Of a DNA stretch of 64,000 nucleotides, positions 1 to 10,619 are shown piece by piece (the first letter of the stretch is position 1; every line of letters starts with the position of its first letter). The notes beneath the pieces were generated by a model. It was not told the DNA's origin, made no database searches, and saw only the letters and a program-made list of their open reading frames with translations. Position numbers and translations under genes: made by a program. The stretch comes from Fratercula arctica (Eukaryota > Chordata > Aves > Charadriiformes > Alcidae): NCBI GenBank assembly GCA_947846985.1, contig CANTUZ010000025.1, positions 18,164,100 to 18,228,099 of the forward strand. Direction: 5' to 3'.

Positions 1-481
1 GAATTATACTAGCTAATTTCTTCCCTACCACTCCACAAAATAAGGCCTATTAGGAGCTTGGATTTTATTAAAATTTAATTTATGAACCCAACACAGTGAC
101 TTGTTGAAAAATATTTTTTATCACTTGGGATCCAGGGAGAAAACCTTCATCTTTGCTAGGAAGTATTAGATCTCACTTCTCCTCACCTGCACTGAACAAA
201 CTATTTTTGTTACACCTTTTATTATTGTTACTGTTAAATTTAAAATAATCAACATCGTCTGCAGTTTCACCTTCTGAGGATGTCCTTTCCACTGTCCTTC
301 AGTGTCCTTTTGAAGAGCATGGAACAAATTTGGCCAGCAGTTCCATGGATGCAAATGTAAAATAACTGTGATAAAGTCTGGACCTATCCCCTGAGCACCC
401 TGGTCTGCAATTTATTGCAAGCCACTTGAGCAGTCTGAGCCTAATGAAGGTTTTAAAGTCCTGCTATGCAGTTTGAGGAGC
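1..481. other. Unique sequence, no gene seen
   Basis: AT-rich sequence with no recognisable repeat or coding exon. A 62-codon minus-strand frame at 166-354 has no recognisable domain and is probably chance. The last five bases, GGAGC at 477-481, are the left copy of the target-site duplication of the LTR that follows. Confidence 0.6.
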
Positions 482-1433
482 TGTCACGTCCCACTCTCAG
501 TAAAGAGGGGGGGTAAGTGACTTCAGATTTGTAAATTCTCAACGGTGCGGACTAAGGTGAGATAAATCTCAAGGTCCATATAGAAACATTTATTAGCTTA
601 CCAAAATGGTTAGTATAGGTCTTAACAAGTCCACAATAATTGGTTAGGTATATAACAAATTATGGCGAGTGGTGGGATATACATACTGTTAGTTAACAAC
701 AGTTATACGACAACTTATGGCAAGCGGTACTTAAGGTCGTTACTTAACAATTCTAAGAGAAAAGAGAAACTGAGGAACAGAGAAAGGAAAAGACAGAGAA
801 AAAAGACAGAGAGAAAGAGATCACCAGTCCTGGTTCCAGTGTCTTTTTCAGGGAATCTTCCCAGGCATAATCTTCTTCTTTCTTGGAAATATCTTCCCAG
901 GTATGGTCTTCTTTCTTGGGAAGAATCTTCCCAGGCACTATCTTCTTTGTTTCCCTCTTCAGGGGCACTTATTTTCCCCTTTTATGTTTGCTGAATTAGC
1001 ATGGTCCACCCCCCTTGCCAAGGACAGACTCGTCTCAGGTTTCTCCCTTCTCCCAGGTGACATGTAGCATGATTTGGGTGGAGAGACGAGTGCCATAGTC
1101 ATACACGTTTAGCATGATCTCTATAATCTTCATTAGCATATGCAGGGGTGTGCGCTTTCATATGCATTTCGCGGATAATGAAGCAAAGGTCACTCATCAG
1201 ACACAATGGCCTTGAGAACTGAGAACTAGCAAGCTCACCGCATGAGTGGCAGAACTATCCTGTCTTCACAAGGCAGCTCTCCCACACTTTCAGGCGCCAG
1301 AAGTGTTAGCCTTATCAGTTCTTTGAAGGCCAGGCCTGCATTATTTATTTCCTTGTGAGTGTTTGAGGGATTCCATTGAAGGCTTGGAGGGCCTTCTGCC
1401 CCTTGTCAGGGAATTTACAGTCCATCCCTTACA
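482..1433 (-). mobile_element. Solo LTR, same family as the 35481 provirus LTR
   Basis: Read on the minus strand, this 952-base block starts TGTAAGGGATGG and ends GGGACGTGACA. It matches the 5' LTR at 35481-36462 along its whole length by eye. It is flanked by a perfect 5-base duplication GGAGC (477-481 and 1434-1438), so it is a complete solo LTR left by recombination between the two LTRs of a former provirus. On the minus strand it keeps the TATA-like CATAAAAGG (978-986), the AATAAA signal (589-594), the ATGCTA motifs of U3 and the three purine-rich repeats also seen in the 35481 copy. No internal viral sequence is attached. The provirus class is not settled; a 5-base duplication fits several groups. 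Confidence 0.92.
978..986 (-). promoter_or_regulatory. TATA-like element of solo LTR
   Basis: On the minus strand this reads CATAAAAGG, at the same place as in the 35481 LTR, with the downstream AATAAA about 390 bases further on. It is the likely core promoter of the LTR. Activity is not known. Confidence 0.5.
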
Positions 1434-2109
1434 GGAGCCCCTCAAATTTATAGCCAACCCAAACAGGGCAAAGAGTTACACTTTTCTGGGATTGCAACAG
1501 AGTTCAATCAAGGTGCAACAGTTATAACAGCTCTACCCAGTTTTGCAGTTCTGGGTACAAGCATTCCAATAAATTATTATTTCCAAAGTCTTGATGGTTT
1601 GTGATTTCATGTCTCTCACAGAGGACCCATTTTTTTCCAAGCTTCAACATCTGCAGAGAGGCTGAGTGGCTGTATGTGAGACAAGGAGACAGAGAATGAT
1701 CCCTCCGGCTAAGGCAGGGATATGTTTAAGGGCACAATAATCTCTTTCTCTCCGAGAAGTGATGGAAAAGCTCTGTAATGGAGCAGATGTTCCCTGAACT
1801 GTACAGATGCCACATTAATGCCATACCCAGGTGTACAATGGAAGCTAATTGAGGCAATTGAGCAAAAGATTGGTGCATTGCAAAAGATGTCAGTCTGGCA
1901 CGCAGAAACCAGGTGTTCTGTGGGAACTAATTAGATCAGGGAATGAAGGCAAGATGAGGCTTTGACAGGGGAGGTAGAAGGCTTAGGAGGGAGAAAAAGC
2001 AAAAGAAAGGAATAATTGAATTAAGGAGTTTGGTACAGCAAGAAGGAGGGATAGTGCTGAAAAAAAATGCACAGTGTGTGGCTTTGCGGCAGTCAGTAGG
2101 ACTGGGGAG
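1434..2109. other. Unique sequence between repeats
   Basis: Nothing recognisable beyond the right-hand GGAGC duplication at 1434-1438. The A-rich and GA-rich stretch around 1950-2060 shows no tandem period. Confidence 0.55.
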
Positions 2110-2164
2110 GCTCAAGATGATTTTAAAGGTCCCTTCCAACCTAGATGATTCTATGATTCTATGT
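2110..2164 (+). mobile_element. CR1 LINE 3' tail fragment
   Basis: Only the last ~55 bases of a CR1 are visible: the conserved AAGGTCCCTTCCAACC block followed by GATTCTATGATTCTATG. This is a typical heavily 5'-truncated CR1 insertion with two copies of the 8-base tail unit. It is too short to carry coding sequence. Confidence 0.8.
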
Positions 2165-2350
2165 GTGCTCTACAATCACCCCCAGATGAAATCTTTCATG
2201 AGAAGACTGACAGCAATAACAGTCCTGCCTTTCTGATAGAGGCAGGTTTCTAAAACGTGCCTTACGCCCTCATTTTGAGGTTGCTTTCCTCTGTGTACAA
2301 GCCCATCTGAAGGCTGCTCTGAGGTGCTGCTGGAGTACAGACCTGTTGTC

Positions 2351-2857
2351 ATAGAATCATGGAATAGAATCATAGAATCGTTTTGGTTGGAAGAGACCTT
2401 TAAGATCATCAAGTCCAACCGTTAACCTAGCACTGCCAATTCTACCATGTCCCTAAGCACCACATCTACCTGTCTTTTAAATACCTCCAGGGATGGTAAT
2501 TCAACCACTTCCCTGGGCAGACTGTTCCAGTGCTTGACAACCCTTTCAGTGAAGACATTTTTTCCTAATATCCAATCTAAACCTCCCCTGGCACCACTTG
2601 AGGACATTTCCTCTTGTCCTATTGCCTGTTACTTGGGAGAAGAGACTGACCCCCCACCTCACTACAACTTCCTTTCAGGTAGTTGTAGAGAGCGATAAGG
2701 TCTCCACTGAGCCTCCTTTTCTCCAGGCTAAACAACCTCACTTCCCTCAGCTGCTCCTCATAAGACTTGTTCTCTAGACCCCTCACCAGCTTTGTTGCTC
2801 TTCTCTGAACATGCTCCAGCACCTCAATGTTCCTCCTGTAGTGAGGGGTCCAAAACC
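2351..2857 (-). mobile_element. CR1 LINE fragment, type C tail
   Basis: On the minus strand this covers the C-terminal end of ORF2 and the 3' UTR. Translated pieces include [20 protein letters not shown] (2619-2864 frame) and a second frame with [13 protein letters not shown] (2422-2607). The two frames differ, so the copy is frameshifted. The tail reads GGACATGGTAGAATTGGCAG and runs to the ATTCTATG-type end at 2351. The piece stops at about 2857, where the CR1 match ends. Confidence 0.92.
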
Positions 2858-4510
2858 GATCCACGGGGGATGTGGAGAGCTGGGCACACCAAGGGCTGGG
2901 CTCTTCCTACCTCCAGTGCCAACTTGAGGACACATGGAACAGCAGTCTGCGGCTCTCTTTCTTACTCCCTTGATTACAAAGGGGGACCAAAACCCACAAC
3001 ATAGGTAAGGTGTCTCAATTTTAGACTTGCTAACTTAAGGTGAGATACATCCTACCCAGGGGTAGTATGTGTTTGTAATCAGGTAAGTTTAGCAACCTGA
3101 AATCTTTGCTGCATCAGGGTACTATTGCTGTAGGATGTTGTAACATCTGCCTGGAGAATTTGTTTGCAGTCCATGGCTATAATTTTCAGCTGTTTGCAGG
3201 CTGTTTGCTTTGTGCATATGAAGCTATTTTACTGCTTATTCTTACTGAAACATGACAATAATGTGAAAATGGTGTCGGTTCTGAGTTTCCCATGGAATTT
3301 GGCTTGTTTTGACACTATCTGTCTGCATTAGTGACTTTCAAAACTGTAGGCTGTGAGATAAAGACTGATAATTTTGTCAAGCCACCTCTCTGATGTTTAG
3401 CTTTTTCCAGGCAAACTGATGAAAACAGATTTGTTGAATCCTAGTCATATCTTAGAGGCAGAGAGTAAGCCCTAAAGTAATCAAGTAATAACTATTCTGT
3501 AATGTTCTGCCAAAACCTAATGAAGTGTTTTAGGCCGCTATGTGCTGGCTTTTGTATGATTCTTTATCTTCTTCAAAGAAGATTCAAAAAAATCCGAAAA
3601 GCAGGGGGAGGAGTGCTTTATTTCTCTGAACAGTGTTTTTTTCTTTTTAAAAAAAGGGTCTGTAGAGGGTATGATGACACCATCTTTTTTAATTGGACCT
3701 TTAAGTGATTTCTGACACCTAAACATCAAGAAATACATTGGACCTCTCATTCATTGTAGGCATCTGATAGTGCTGGAATGACTGCAAACCTGTGAAGTGT
3801 TCTGGGCTTGGTATATTTAGTTTATAGAAGACCATGGCAAAGGTGAGTTTTGTGCTCTTTTATACACGAGTGGTCTTTAGAGCGTAGGATTTCTAACCTG
3901 CTTTGTTTTTCAGTGAGACACAAAACTGTTTCTGCTGTTTCCAGCATTTAATAAATTGAGTGTTTATATAATTCACAGTAATTTTCATGACACAATGTCT
4001 CAGGTCTTTAGGTGACTCCTTGGATTTACATTTTTCATGTATAATTTCCTCTTATCCTAATTTAGGTTCTGTAAAGTCAAAATTAGGTCAGGGACTCTAG
4101 TTTTAAAACTCAGGGAAAAAAAACCTCACCACACAACAATGGCATTGAGCAATGTCCTAACTGCTGTGCAATCACATTGAACTGAATCTGTCCTAAAATT
4201 TGTTCTCCCCAGGCAGAATGGGCACAGCAAACCATATGACTTAATGTCTCCTCTGGGAGTAGTTATATGCTACATTTTTTCTGCAGCATGACAACTTCCT
4301 TGCCATCCCTTCAGCTGTGTTGATACAACCATGTGCGCAGTTTAAAACAGGTCTCTGAAACTATGTGGATTAAAACAAACAATGCAACTTTGTTCTCTAA
4401 TTTATTTTATCATTTTTGTACATTTTTGCCATGCCCATAGACTGTTGTGCTGGTACAGCAGAGGAGCAGGGAGATGTGCAGGCAGGATTCAGTGGCCAGG
4501 GAGGGAAGGG
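2858..4510. other. Unique sequence, no gene seen
   Basis: AT-rich sequence with no recognisable repeat. Short frames on both strands at 3502-3750 overlap each other and have no domain I recognise. Confidence 0.55.
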
Positions 4511-4981
4511 AATCATAGAATCATAGCCATATGATTTAGGTTGGAAGGGACCTTAAAGATCATCTAGTTCCAACCCCCCTGCCATGGGTAGGGACACCTC
4601 CCACTAGACCAGGTTGCTCAAAGCCCCATCCAATCTGGCCTTGAACACTTCCAGGGATGGGGCATCCACAACTTCCCTGGGCAACCTGTTCCAGTGCCTC
4701 ATCACCCTCACAGTAAAGAATTTCTTCCTGATATCTTATCTAAATCTACTGTCTTCCATTTTGAAGCTATTACCCCTCGTCCTATCACTACATGACCTTG
4801 TAAAAAGTCCCTCCTCAGCTTTCTTGTAAGCCCCCTTCAGGTACTGGAAGGCTGCTATAAGGTCTCCCTGGAGCCTTCTCTTCTCCAGGCTGAACAACCC
4901 CAGCTCTCTCAGCCTGTCTTCATAGGAGAGGTGCTCCAGCCCTCTGATCATTTTCATGGCCCTCCTCTGGACCCGCTCCAG
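4511..4981 (-). mobile_element. CR1 LINE fragment, type A tail
   Basis: The minus strand carries the ORF2 C-terminus and 3' UTR of a type A CR1. The frame at 4736-4957 translates to a protein containing [20 protein letters not shown], nearly the same as the intact copy at 10663-12942. A frameshift or stop separates it from the last segment (RLPREVV region, about 4640-4700). The tail is the GGGAGGTGTCCC type and ends with a short ATTCTATG-like run at 4511. Confidence 0.94.
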
Positions 4982-6487
4982 GGAAGGATGGGGCTGATGG
5001 GAAAGTCTTTAGAGAAGAAACTGAAGAAGTGTGTGTAGGTTCATCCTTGTTTGCTGTGCTGTTTGCTTTCTTGACAGACAAGCGTTTGAGCTGGGCATGT
5101 CAGTAATAGACAGTTCCCTTTGAAAGGGAAAAAAGATGGACTGTGACCCCAAGTTAGAAGGGAAGGACCAGCACAGGAATGCTATCTAGTGCATGCATTT
5201 TCCTGACACATATGATGGATTCCTCTTTAATACCCCCAGCACTTTGTAATTTGAACTGCTGCCTGCTATTTATTTTACTTTAATCTCTGTCATTTCTCTG
5301 TGGGTTTTTTTTGTCCTTCCCACTGCCCCTCACATTATGTATTTCTAGCCAGGCTCCTATAATATTAGGGGTCTTTTCAAGAAGGGAGGACTGGATTTGT
5401 GGGGAGGGAAAAGTTCAATAAATTATCCATGCAATTTGTAACTGTCAGAGTACAAAATACTTAAAAAAAATAAAATAAAGCAAATGTTTGCATTTACATT
5501 CCATACTGGGAACTTATATTTTAAACTAAGACTAAAGCCTTTATCTGAACTGTCAGTGTATAGATGGTGCCTTTATATATATAAAAATTTGCATAGTTTT
5601 TATCAAAGTGATGCATTTAACTGATTTAACATTCCATCCTTTTATTTAGGAAGGAGGAAAATATAATATTTTAAAAGAATATGACAAATGGGTCATCTTT
5701 ATTCAGGCCAGTCCATTAGTCTGTCTTGCATTAGTTCACTTCGGACACGGGAGCCTTTTTTGGTGGTTGTTCAGGATATACTGTCTGCAAGATGAATTCT
5801 GGGTCTGGTCTTCCATCTTGGTTTTCAGACTCCATCTATAAAGTGTCACTCCTCCCATACTCTTATGGCACCAGAAGTCCTGCACATGGTGAATATACTG
5901 GATATTAATTTAGGAATTGCCAGTTGAAGCAATGAGAGTTGGGTTGGTTTTTTGAAGCTTTGCATTAAATCTTCAGGTCTCCTTGAGATCAGCTGTAACC
6001 TACCTATTACTGTGTGTTGTGTGACCATGCTCCATGGATGGTGCCAATCTACTGCAGTTCTCCCAAAGTGAAGTTCATCACAGCCTAACTCAGTCTGTCA
6101 GAGCTGCCTTTCCCTGTCCCAGCTCTGGGTAAGTCGTGTGACTACCCAGTTCAGGGAGCAAACCAAGAAAAACCTGATCCATCACTTTTATAGTGTTGGA
6201 TTTCTTACGGCTGAACACACTGAACTGATTTACTCAGTGAGCTCAAGAACATAAGGGCTCATGCAAGTGGGACAGGGTGTCTGTTTGTGGCAATTTAGCT
6301 TATCCTGCCATAGAGCAGCACCTTTGAACTATCTCAGACTGTTGCAATGGAAGATTTTAACAGTGGAAGTGCCCATTTCAGTCCCCGGTGTCTGGCATGT
6401 GGTAGTTTGTGTGACAATTTTAACCAGGGAAATGATATTAAGGGGTATTCAGTCCAGTGCGCTAAAGCATAATAGAATTGGATAGCA
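4982..6487. other. Unique sequence, no gene seen
   Basis: AT-rich sequence containing a few T and A runs (about 5290 and 5460). No repeat family or exon recognised. Confidence 0.55.
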
Positions 6488-6782
6488 GGAAGTTTAGGTC
6501 AAATAAATTCAAATGGAAAAGAATGCATTCTGTCAAGGTGTTTAAGCACATTGTAATCTTACCGAAGAAGGTGGTAAATTCACAGTGGAGCGTTTATGCC
6601 AAGACTGGATGTCTTACTTAACAATAAGCCACCAGCTGTTATTGGGCTTGATAGTGTTCAGTTAGGAAGAAAGAAAGAATAATTCCCTCCGCCACAGCAG
6701 GTGAAATCCTGTGGCCTGTGTTAAACAGAAGGTCATGCTTGCAGAGGGCTATGATCAGTTCTCTTTTGAGATCTATGAATAC
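6488..6782 (+). mobile_element. Very old CR1 LINE 3' fragment
   Basis: The sequence keeps the layout of the 3' end of ancient amniote CR1 subfamilies. It has TTCAAATGGAAAA, then CATTGTAATCTTACC (a decayed WNNLP codon block), GCCAAGACTGGATGTCTTAC, TTATTGGGCTTGATAG, GGTGAAATCCTGTGGCCTGTGTTA and finally GAGATCTATGAA. This block order is known from old CR1 copies in turtles, crocodilians and birds. The copy is decayed and does not end in the ATTCTATG repeat of the young CR1 families. The call rests on recall of the family, not an alignment. Confidence 0.78.
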
Positions 6783-9700
6783 CTGCTGGTAGGTGTTTTA
6801 AGGTTGCCATTTGCTATGTGTTTTACGGAATATGTGAAGTCTCAGACCTCCGTATGTGAAATTTGTTGCAGTTTTATTAATCTCTCAAAAATTATCTAGT
6901 CTTCGAACACATATGCCTCAATACAAACAGTAACAAACTGCAGTGTCATCTAGGCACTCCCAAGTTGCTAGAACCCTAGAATTTGTGTTATAGTATCTGT
7001 GGGTTAAATCCTATTTCCAAGAAGGAAGTGGAAATTGGACACAGGCTCATTCAAATTTAGGCTTTTTTCCCCCATCACCCAAATAGACTCCACAGCCTCA
7101 GAATTAGGGAGCCTGCATTCCCATCTGGCAGAATCTGATGACTGAAAAAGATGGGTCCAACTCTAAATGGAGCAGAGAAGAACCCACAGTAGGAGAGATG
7201 TGTCTGAAAGCCGGGGGCATGTATGTCCATTGAAAGTCCAACTCTGGATGGAGTCCTCTCTAGAGAGCAATCACCACATAATATCCATCCTTTCTGATGA
7301 AAGTCTAACTCTCTGCCACAGGGGGAAAAAACCAAACCAACACAAAACAAACAAAAAGCCCAAAGCAAAACAAAACAAAAAGAACTACCCATGATCTTCT
7401 CCATTCTAAAATTAACCTTGCCACTATCTTCATTCTTCATTGAAGTCTGTCTATACTCTTCCTGAAGCCCCCTAGAAGTTCAATACAAAGCTAGAATCAG
7501 GGTTCAAAAATTCTTCCATCTGCTAGGTTGGTCTGCTGCAATTGTCCCCAGGTGTCACTAGTCCATGGAAAAAAAATACTAACACAGTGGGTACATTCCT
7601 CTTTTTCTGTCTCTAGACCATACTGACATCGTCCTATGACCATTATTAACATTGGAGGGTCTTCTAGACAGTGTGTTGTCCACAGAAATGTGACAGAAGT
7701 GTTATGGGCTCCCATGCCTTTTGGTCCCTTTTTTTGTAAAACCCTGACAGCTGGATTCAGATTATTCACGTAAGAATCCTTGATTTATTTTTTAAAGATG
7801 AAAATATCTCTCAGTTTCAGAGAAGAGTTTACAATCTCCATCTGAGAGGAAGCTGAAGGCTGCAAATCACAACACAAGGATTTTGTTTTCTTTTTGAATA
7901 TTGTGATTCTTAAACTTGATCTCACAATTTTTGGTGTGGGGAAGGGCAGACCAGTATTGTTATCCTGCATCTCTCAAATGCCTGTACCTCCTGCTATTTA
8001 TTACTGCTCTGGAGAAAAGTGAGTTTTACTACTTGTTGAGATTATGTGAATCCAATGCAATGGCAATTGCAATGTGTTATGGCAGCTCTGGGCATAGGAC
8101 TGCAGTTCTAACGTGGGCAAAATTCCACACTGCTGTCTCTTCCTAAGCAGCAAGCATCTCATCCATTTTCCTTGTTTCGTCTCTTTGATGTTCTTACTGA
8201 AATTAATCATTTGACAGCAGCAAAGGCTTGCTACTGGCCTCCTGTGATTTAGCTATCTATCGTGGATTTTATTTAATATAATAGTACAAAACCTTCTTTC
8301 ATTCAAATCTGTTTTGATGTTTGTTAAGGAAGTTCATGAGTTATTATCTCCCTCCCTGCACCTGCTCAAGCCAAGACCTTAGGAATTGCTGGTTGTCCGT
8401 TCACAGCTGTGGTGGCCATCTGAAGCACTCGTGGCCACTGGTATTTAACTAAGCTTGTCCTGCTCCTTAAGCCCAGGTTGCCACCTTCTTATCTCCTGCT
8501 AGAGATAAAGGAGAATCTCTTTGAGAGCTTTGCACAGAGCCTGTGAGACACCAAGGCCATAGCAATTCTGTCATGCAATGCATATTTTGGTCTGGGAATA
8601 GTTCTGTCTTCTGCATGTTTTTTAGGTTGTGATCTCTCTGAAACAAAAACCCTGGCACAGACCCAAACCAAGCCTGGAGTGTAACTCTCCACTGAAAGAC
8701 AGGGCTGTTTTTCAGGGAAATGGGCAGGGAACCGAGGTGCATGTTAACAGCCTTAAAAGCTAGGAATTTAGTTAAAGTTAGTAATTCACTGCAGAAACAG
8801 GCATGTGGTGTTGAAATAGATGTCAGACAGGAGCACAAGGAGCCCATTTGACTGGCTTGGACTAGATACTTAGATACCAAAGCTAAGTGAGATGTGTGAT
8901 CTACGTGTGATCTACCCAAGTTCACACAGTAAATGCATGTCTCGTTGGAGAAACCTGAAGGTCTTTGCCAGTGCCTGACCAAGAAGGTCGCTGTCTCATT
9001 TCCCATCCCACTGAAATCAGTGGGATCTTAAACTGCTCTGATAACTGAATTAGTGAACAGTAAATGTAAACCATCTGGGAATTTGTCTCAAAATCATGCT
9101 GCTACAGCTCCAAAACAAATCACTGCAGCCACTGTCAAACAAAATTTGGCAATCTTGTTTTCTTTTCTTACAGGAATATAGTGAAAGGTCATGTTGCTAC
9201 TAGAGACAGGCCCAGAACAAAACACCAGAACAGTGCTCTGTAATGTGGGATTGTCAGTGCTCCCATTTCAAGACCATAATCTATATCTGCTCTGTCCAAT
9301 AATACCATGATGCAAAGAAGTGTGTTTCCTCTCTTTAGCAAGTGGCTTCCTAAGCCTGTTGCTTAACAAGTGAAATAATATTCGAGCATTAATCCTGTGG
9401 TGTTGAGACAAAAATTATTTTTATTATTTTATTTTTAGGTTTCTATTTTTATATTTATTATTTTATTATTACAAAGATAAATTACATTGACCTTTTTTCT
9501 GAAAGTGTTTTAATGGGTAATACCTATTAGAACAGATGAAGTGGATCATTAATGGGATCAGTAACTGGGAAGAATAACATTTAAAATACTTATAAGTGGT
9601 TTTACCAAAACATTTCCATAATTTCTCTTAAAATAGGGTAAATCTCTTCAGTCAGCCAATGGAATGGAAGTTTGGCACTATTTAATTATTTGTGAAAGCT

Positions 9701-9790
9701 TTGTCACTGCTTAAAGAGAGAAGACTACCTAGTCAAGGAATTTTGGAAGTTAGGACCAGAGCTCTGAAGTGATGAAAGATGGAAAGAACG
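6783..9790. other. Mostly unique sequence; open frames unlikely to be genes
   Basis: No gene recognised. Two longer minus-strand frames occur, 121 codons at 7075-7440 and 179 codons at 8467-9006. Neither has a recognisable domain or splice context, and the second overlaps a possible old SINE. An A-rich CAAAA stretch lies at 7328-7381. The last bases, GAACG at 9786-9790, are the left duplication of the next LTR. Confidence 0.5.
8878..8960 (-). repeat. Possible MIR-like SINE core relic
   Basis: CTACCCAAGTTCACACAGTAAATG followed by GAAACCTGAAGGTCTTTGCC resembles the reverse complement of the MIR core (cccaaggtcacacag, then the aacccaggtct segment). The match is short and decayed, so chance similarity is possible. 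Confidence 0.3.
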
Positions 9791-10376
9791 TGTCCTGGTT
9801 TTGGCTGGGATAGAGTTAATTTTCTTCATAGTAGCTAGTGTGGGGCTATGTTTTGGATTTGTGCTGAAAACAGTGTCGATAATACAGGGATGTGTTCATT
9901 ATTGCTGAGCAGTGCTTACACAGAGTCAAGGCCTTTTCTGCTCCTCACACCACCCTACTAGCGAGTAAGCTGGGAGTGCACAAGAAGTTGGGAGAGCACA
10001 CAGCTGGGACGGCTGACCCCAACTGACCAAAGGGATATTCCATACCATGCTCAGCATATAAAGCTGGGTGAAGAAGAAGGAAGCAGGGAGATGTTCAGAG
10101 TTATGGCGTTTTGTCTTCCCAAGTAACCGTTAGACATGATGGAGCCCTGCTTTCCTGGAGATGGCTGAACACCTGCCTGCTGATGGGAAGCAGTGAATGA
10201 ATTCCTTGTTTTGCTTTGCTTGTGTGCGCGGCTTTTGCTTTACCTATTAAACTCTCTTTATCTCAACCCTCGAGTTTTCTCACTTTTCCTCTTCTGATTC
10301 TCTTCCCCATCCTGCTGGGAGGGAGGGAGTGACCAGTTGTGTTGTCCTGGTTGCCAGTTAGGGTTAAACCACGACA
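9791..10376 (+). mobile_element. Solo LTR, ERVL type
   Basis: This 586-base LTR begins TGTCCTGGTTTTGGCTGG and ends AAACCACGACA. The ends match those of the ERVL-type LTRs at 42468 and 46889-47000, but the middle differs, so it is another subfamily. The flanks GAACG (9786-9790) and GAATG (10377-10381) are a 5-base duplication with one change. A TATAAAG lies at 10057-10063 and an ATTAAA signal at 10246-10251. No primer binding site or gag follows, so it is solo. Confidence 0.93.
10057..10063 (+). promoter_or_regulatory. TATA box of ERVL-type solo LTR
   Basis: TATAAAG in the context AGCATATAAAGCTGGG, a classic LTR core promoter about 190 bases upstream of the ATTAAA polyadenylation signal at 10246-10251. 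Confidence 0.65.
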
Positions 10377-10619
10377 GAATGGCATATTTTTTAAGTGAAC
10401 AGAGATGGTATTTGAAGGATCAAGCTTCTCAGCTTTGATTCAGATTGACTGTCTTTTTGGGTAGATAATTTAGGCTTACCTAATGGAGACAGCCAAGTTA
10501 GACTGTAGTCATCCTCCTGTAGTCAGTGGAGATGGGTGCCTTCAGAGCAAGACTGGGGTCACTAACCCTGCTTTTGGAGCTCCCTGTCTTTTTTCGTTAA
10601 CATTGTAGGGAGTCTAAGT

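Noticed and set aside
7075..7440. Overlapping frames of 121 and 75 codons on opposite strands
   Set aside because: Mutual shadows in a region with CAAAA repeats and no family match.
8467..9006. 179-codon minus-strand open frame
   Set aside because: Longest non-repeat frame, but no domain, no credible splice context, an overlapping second frame and a possible MIR-like relic within it. Probably chance.
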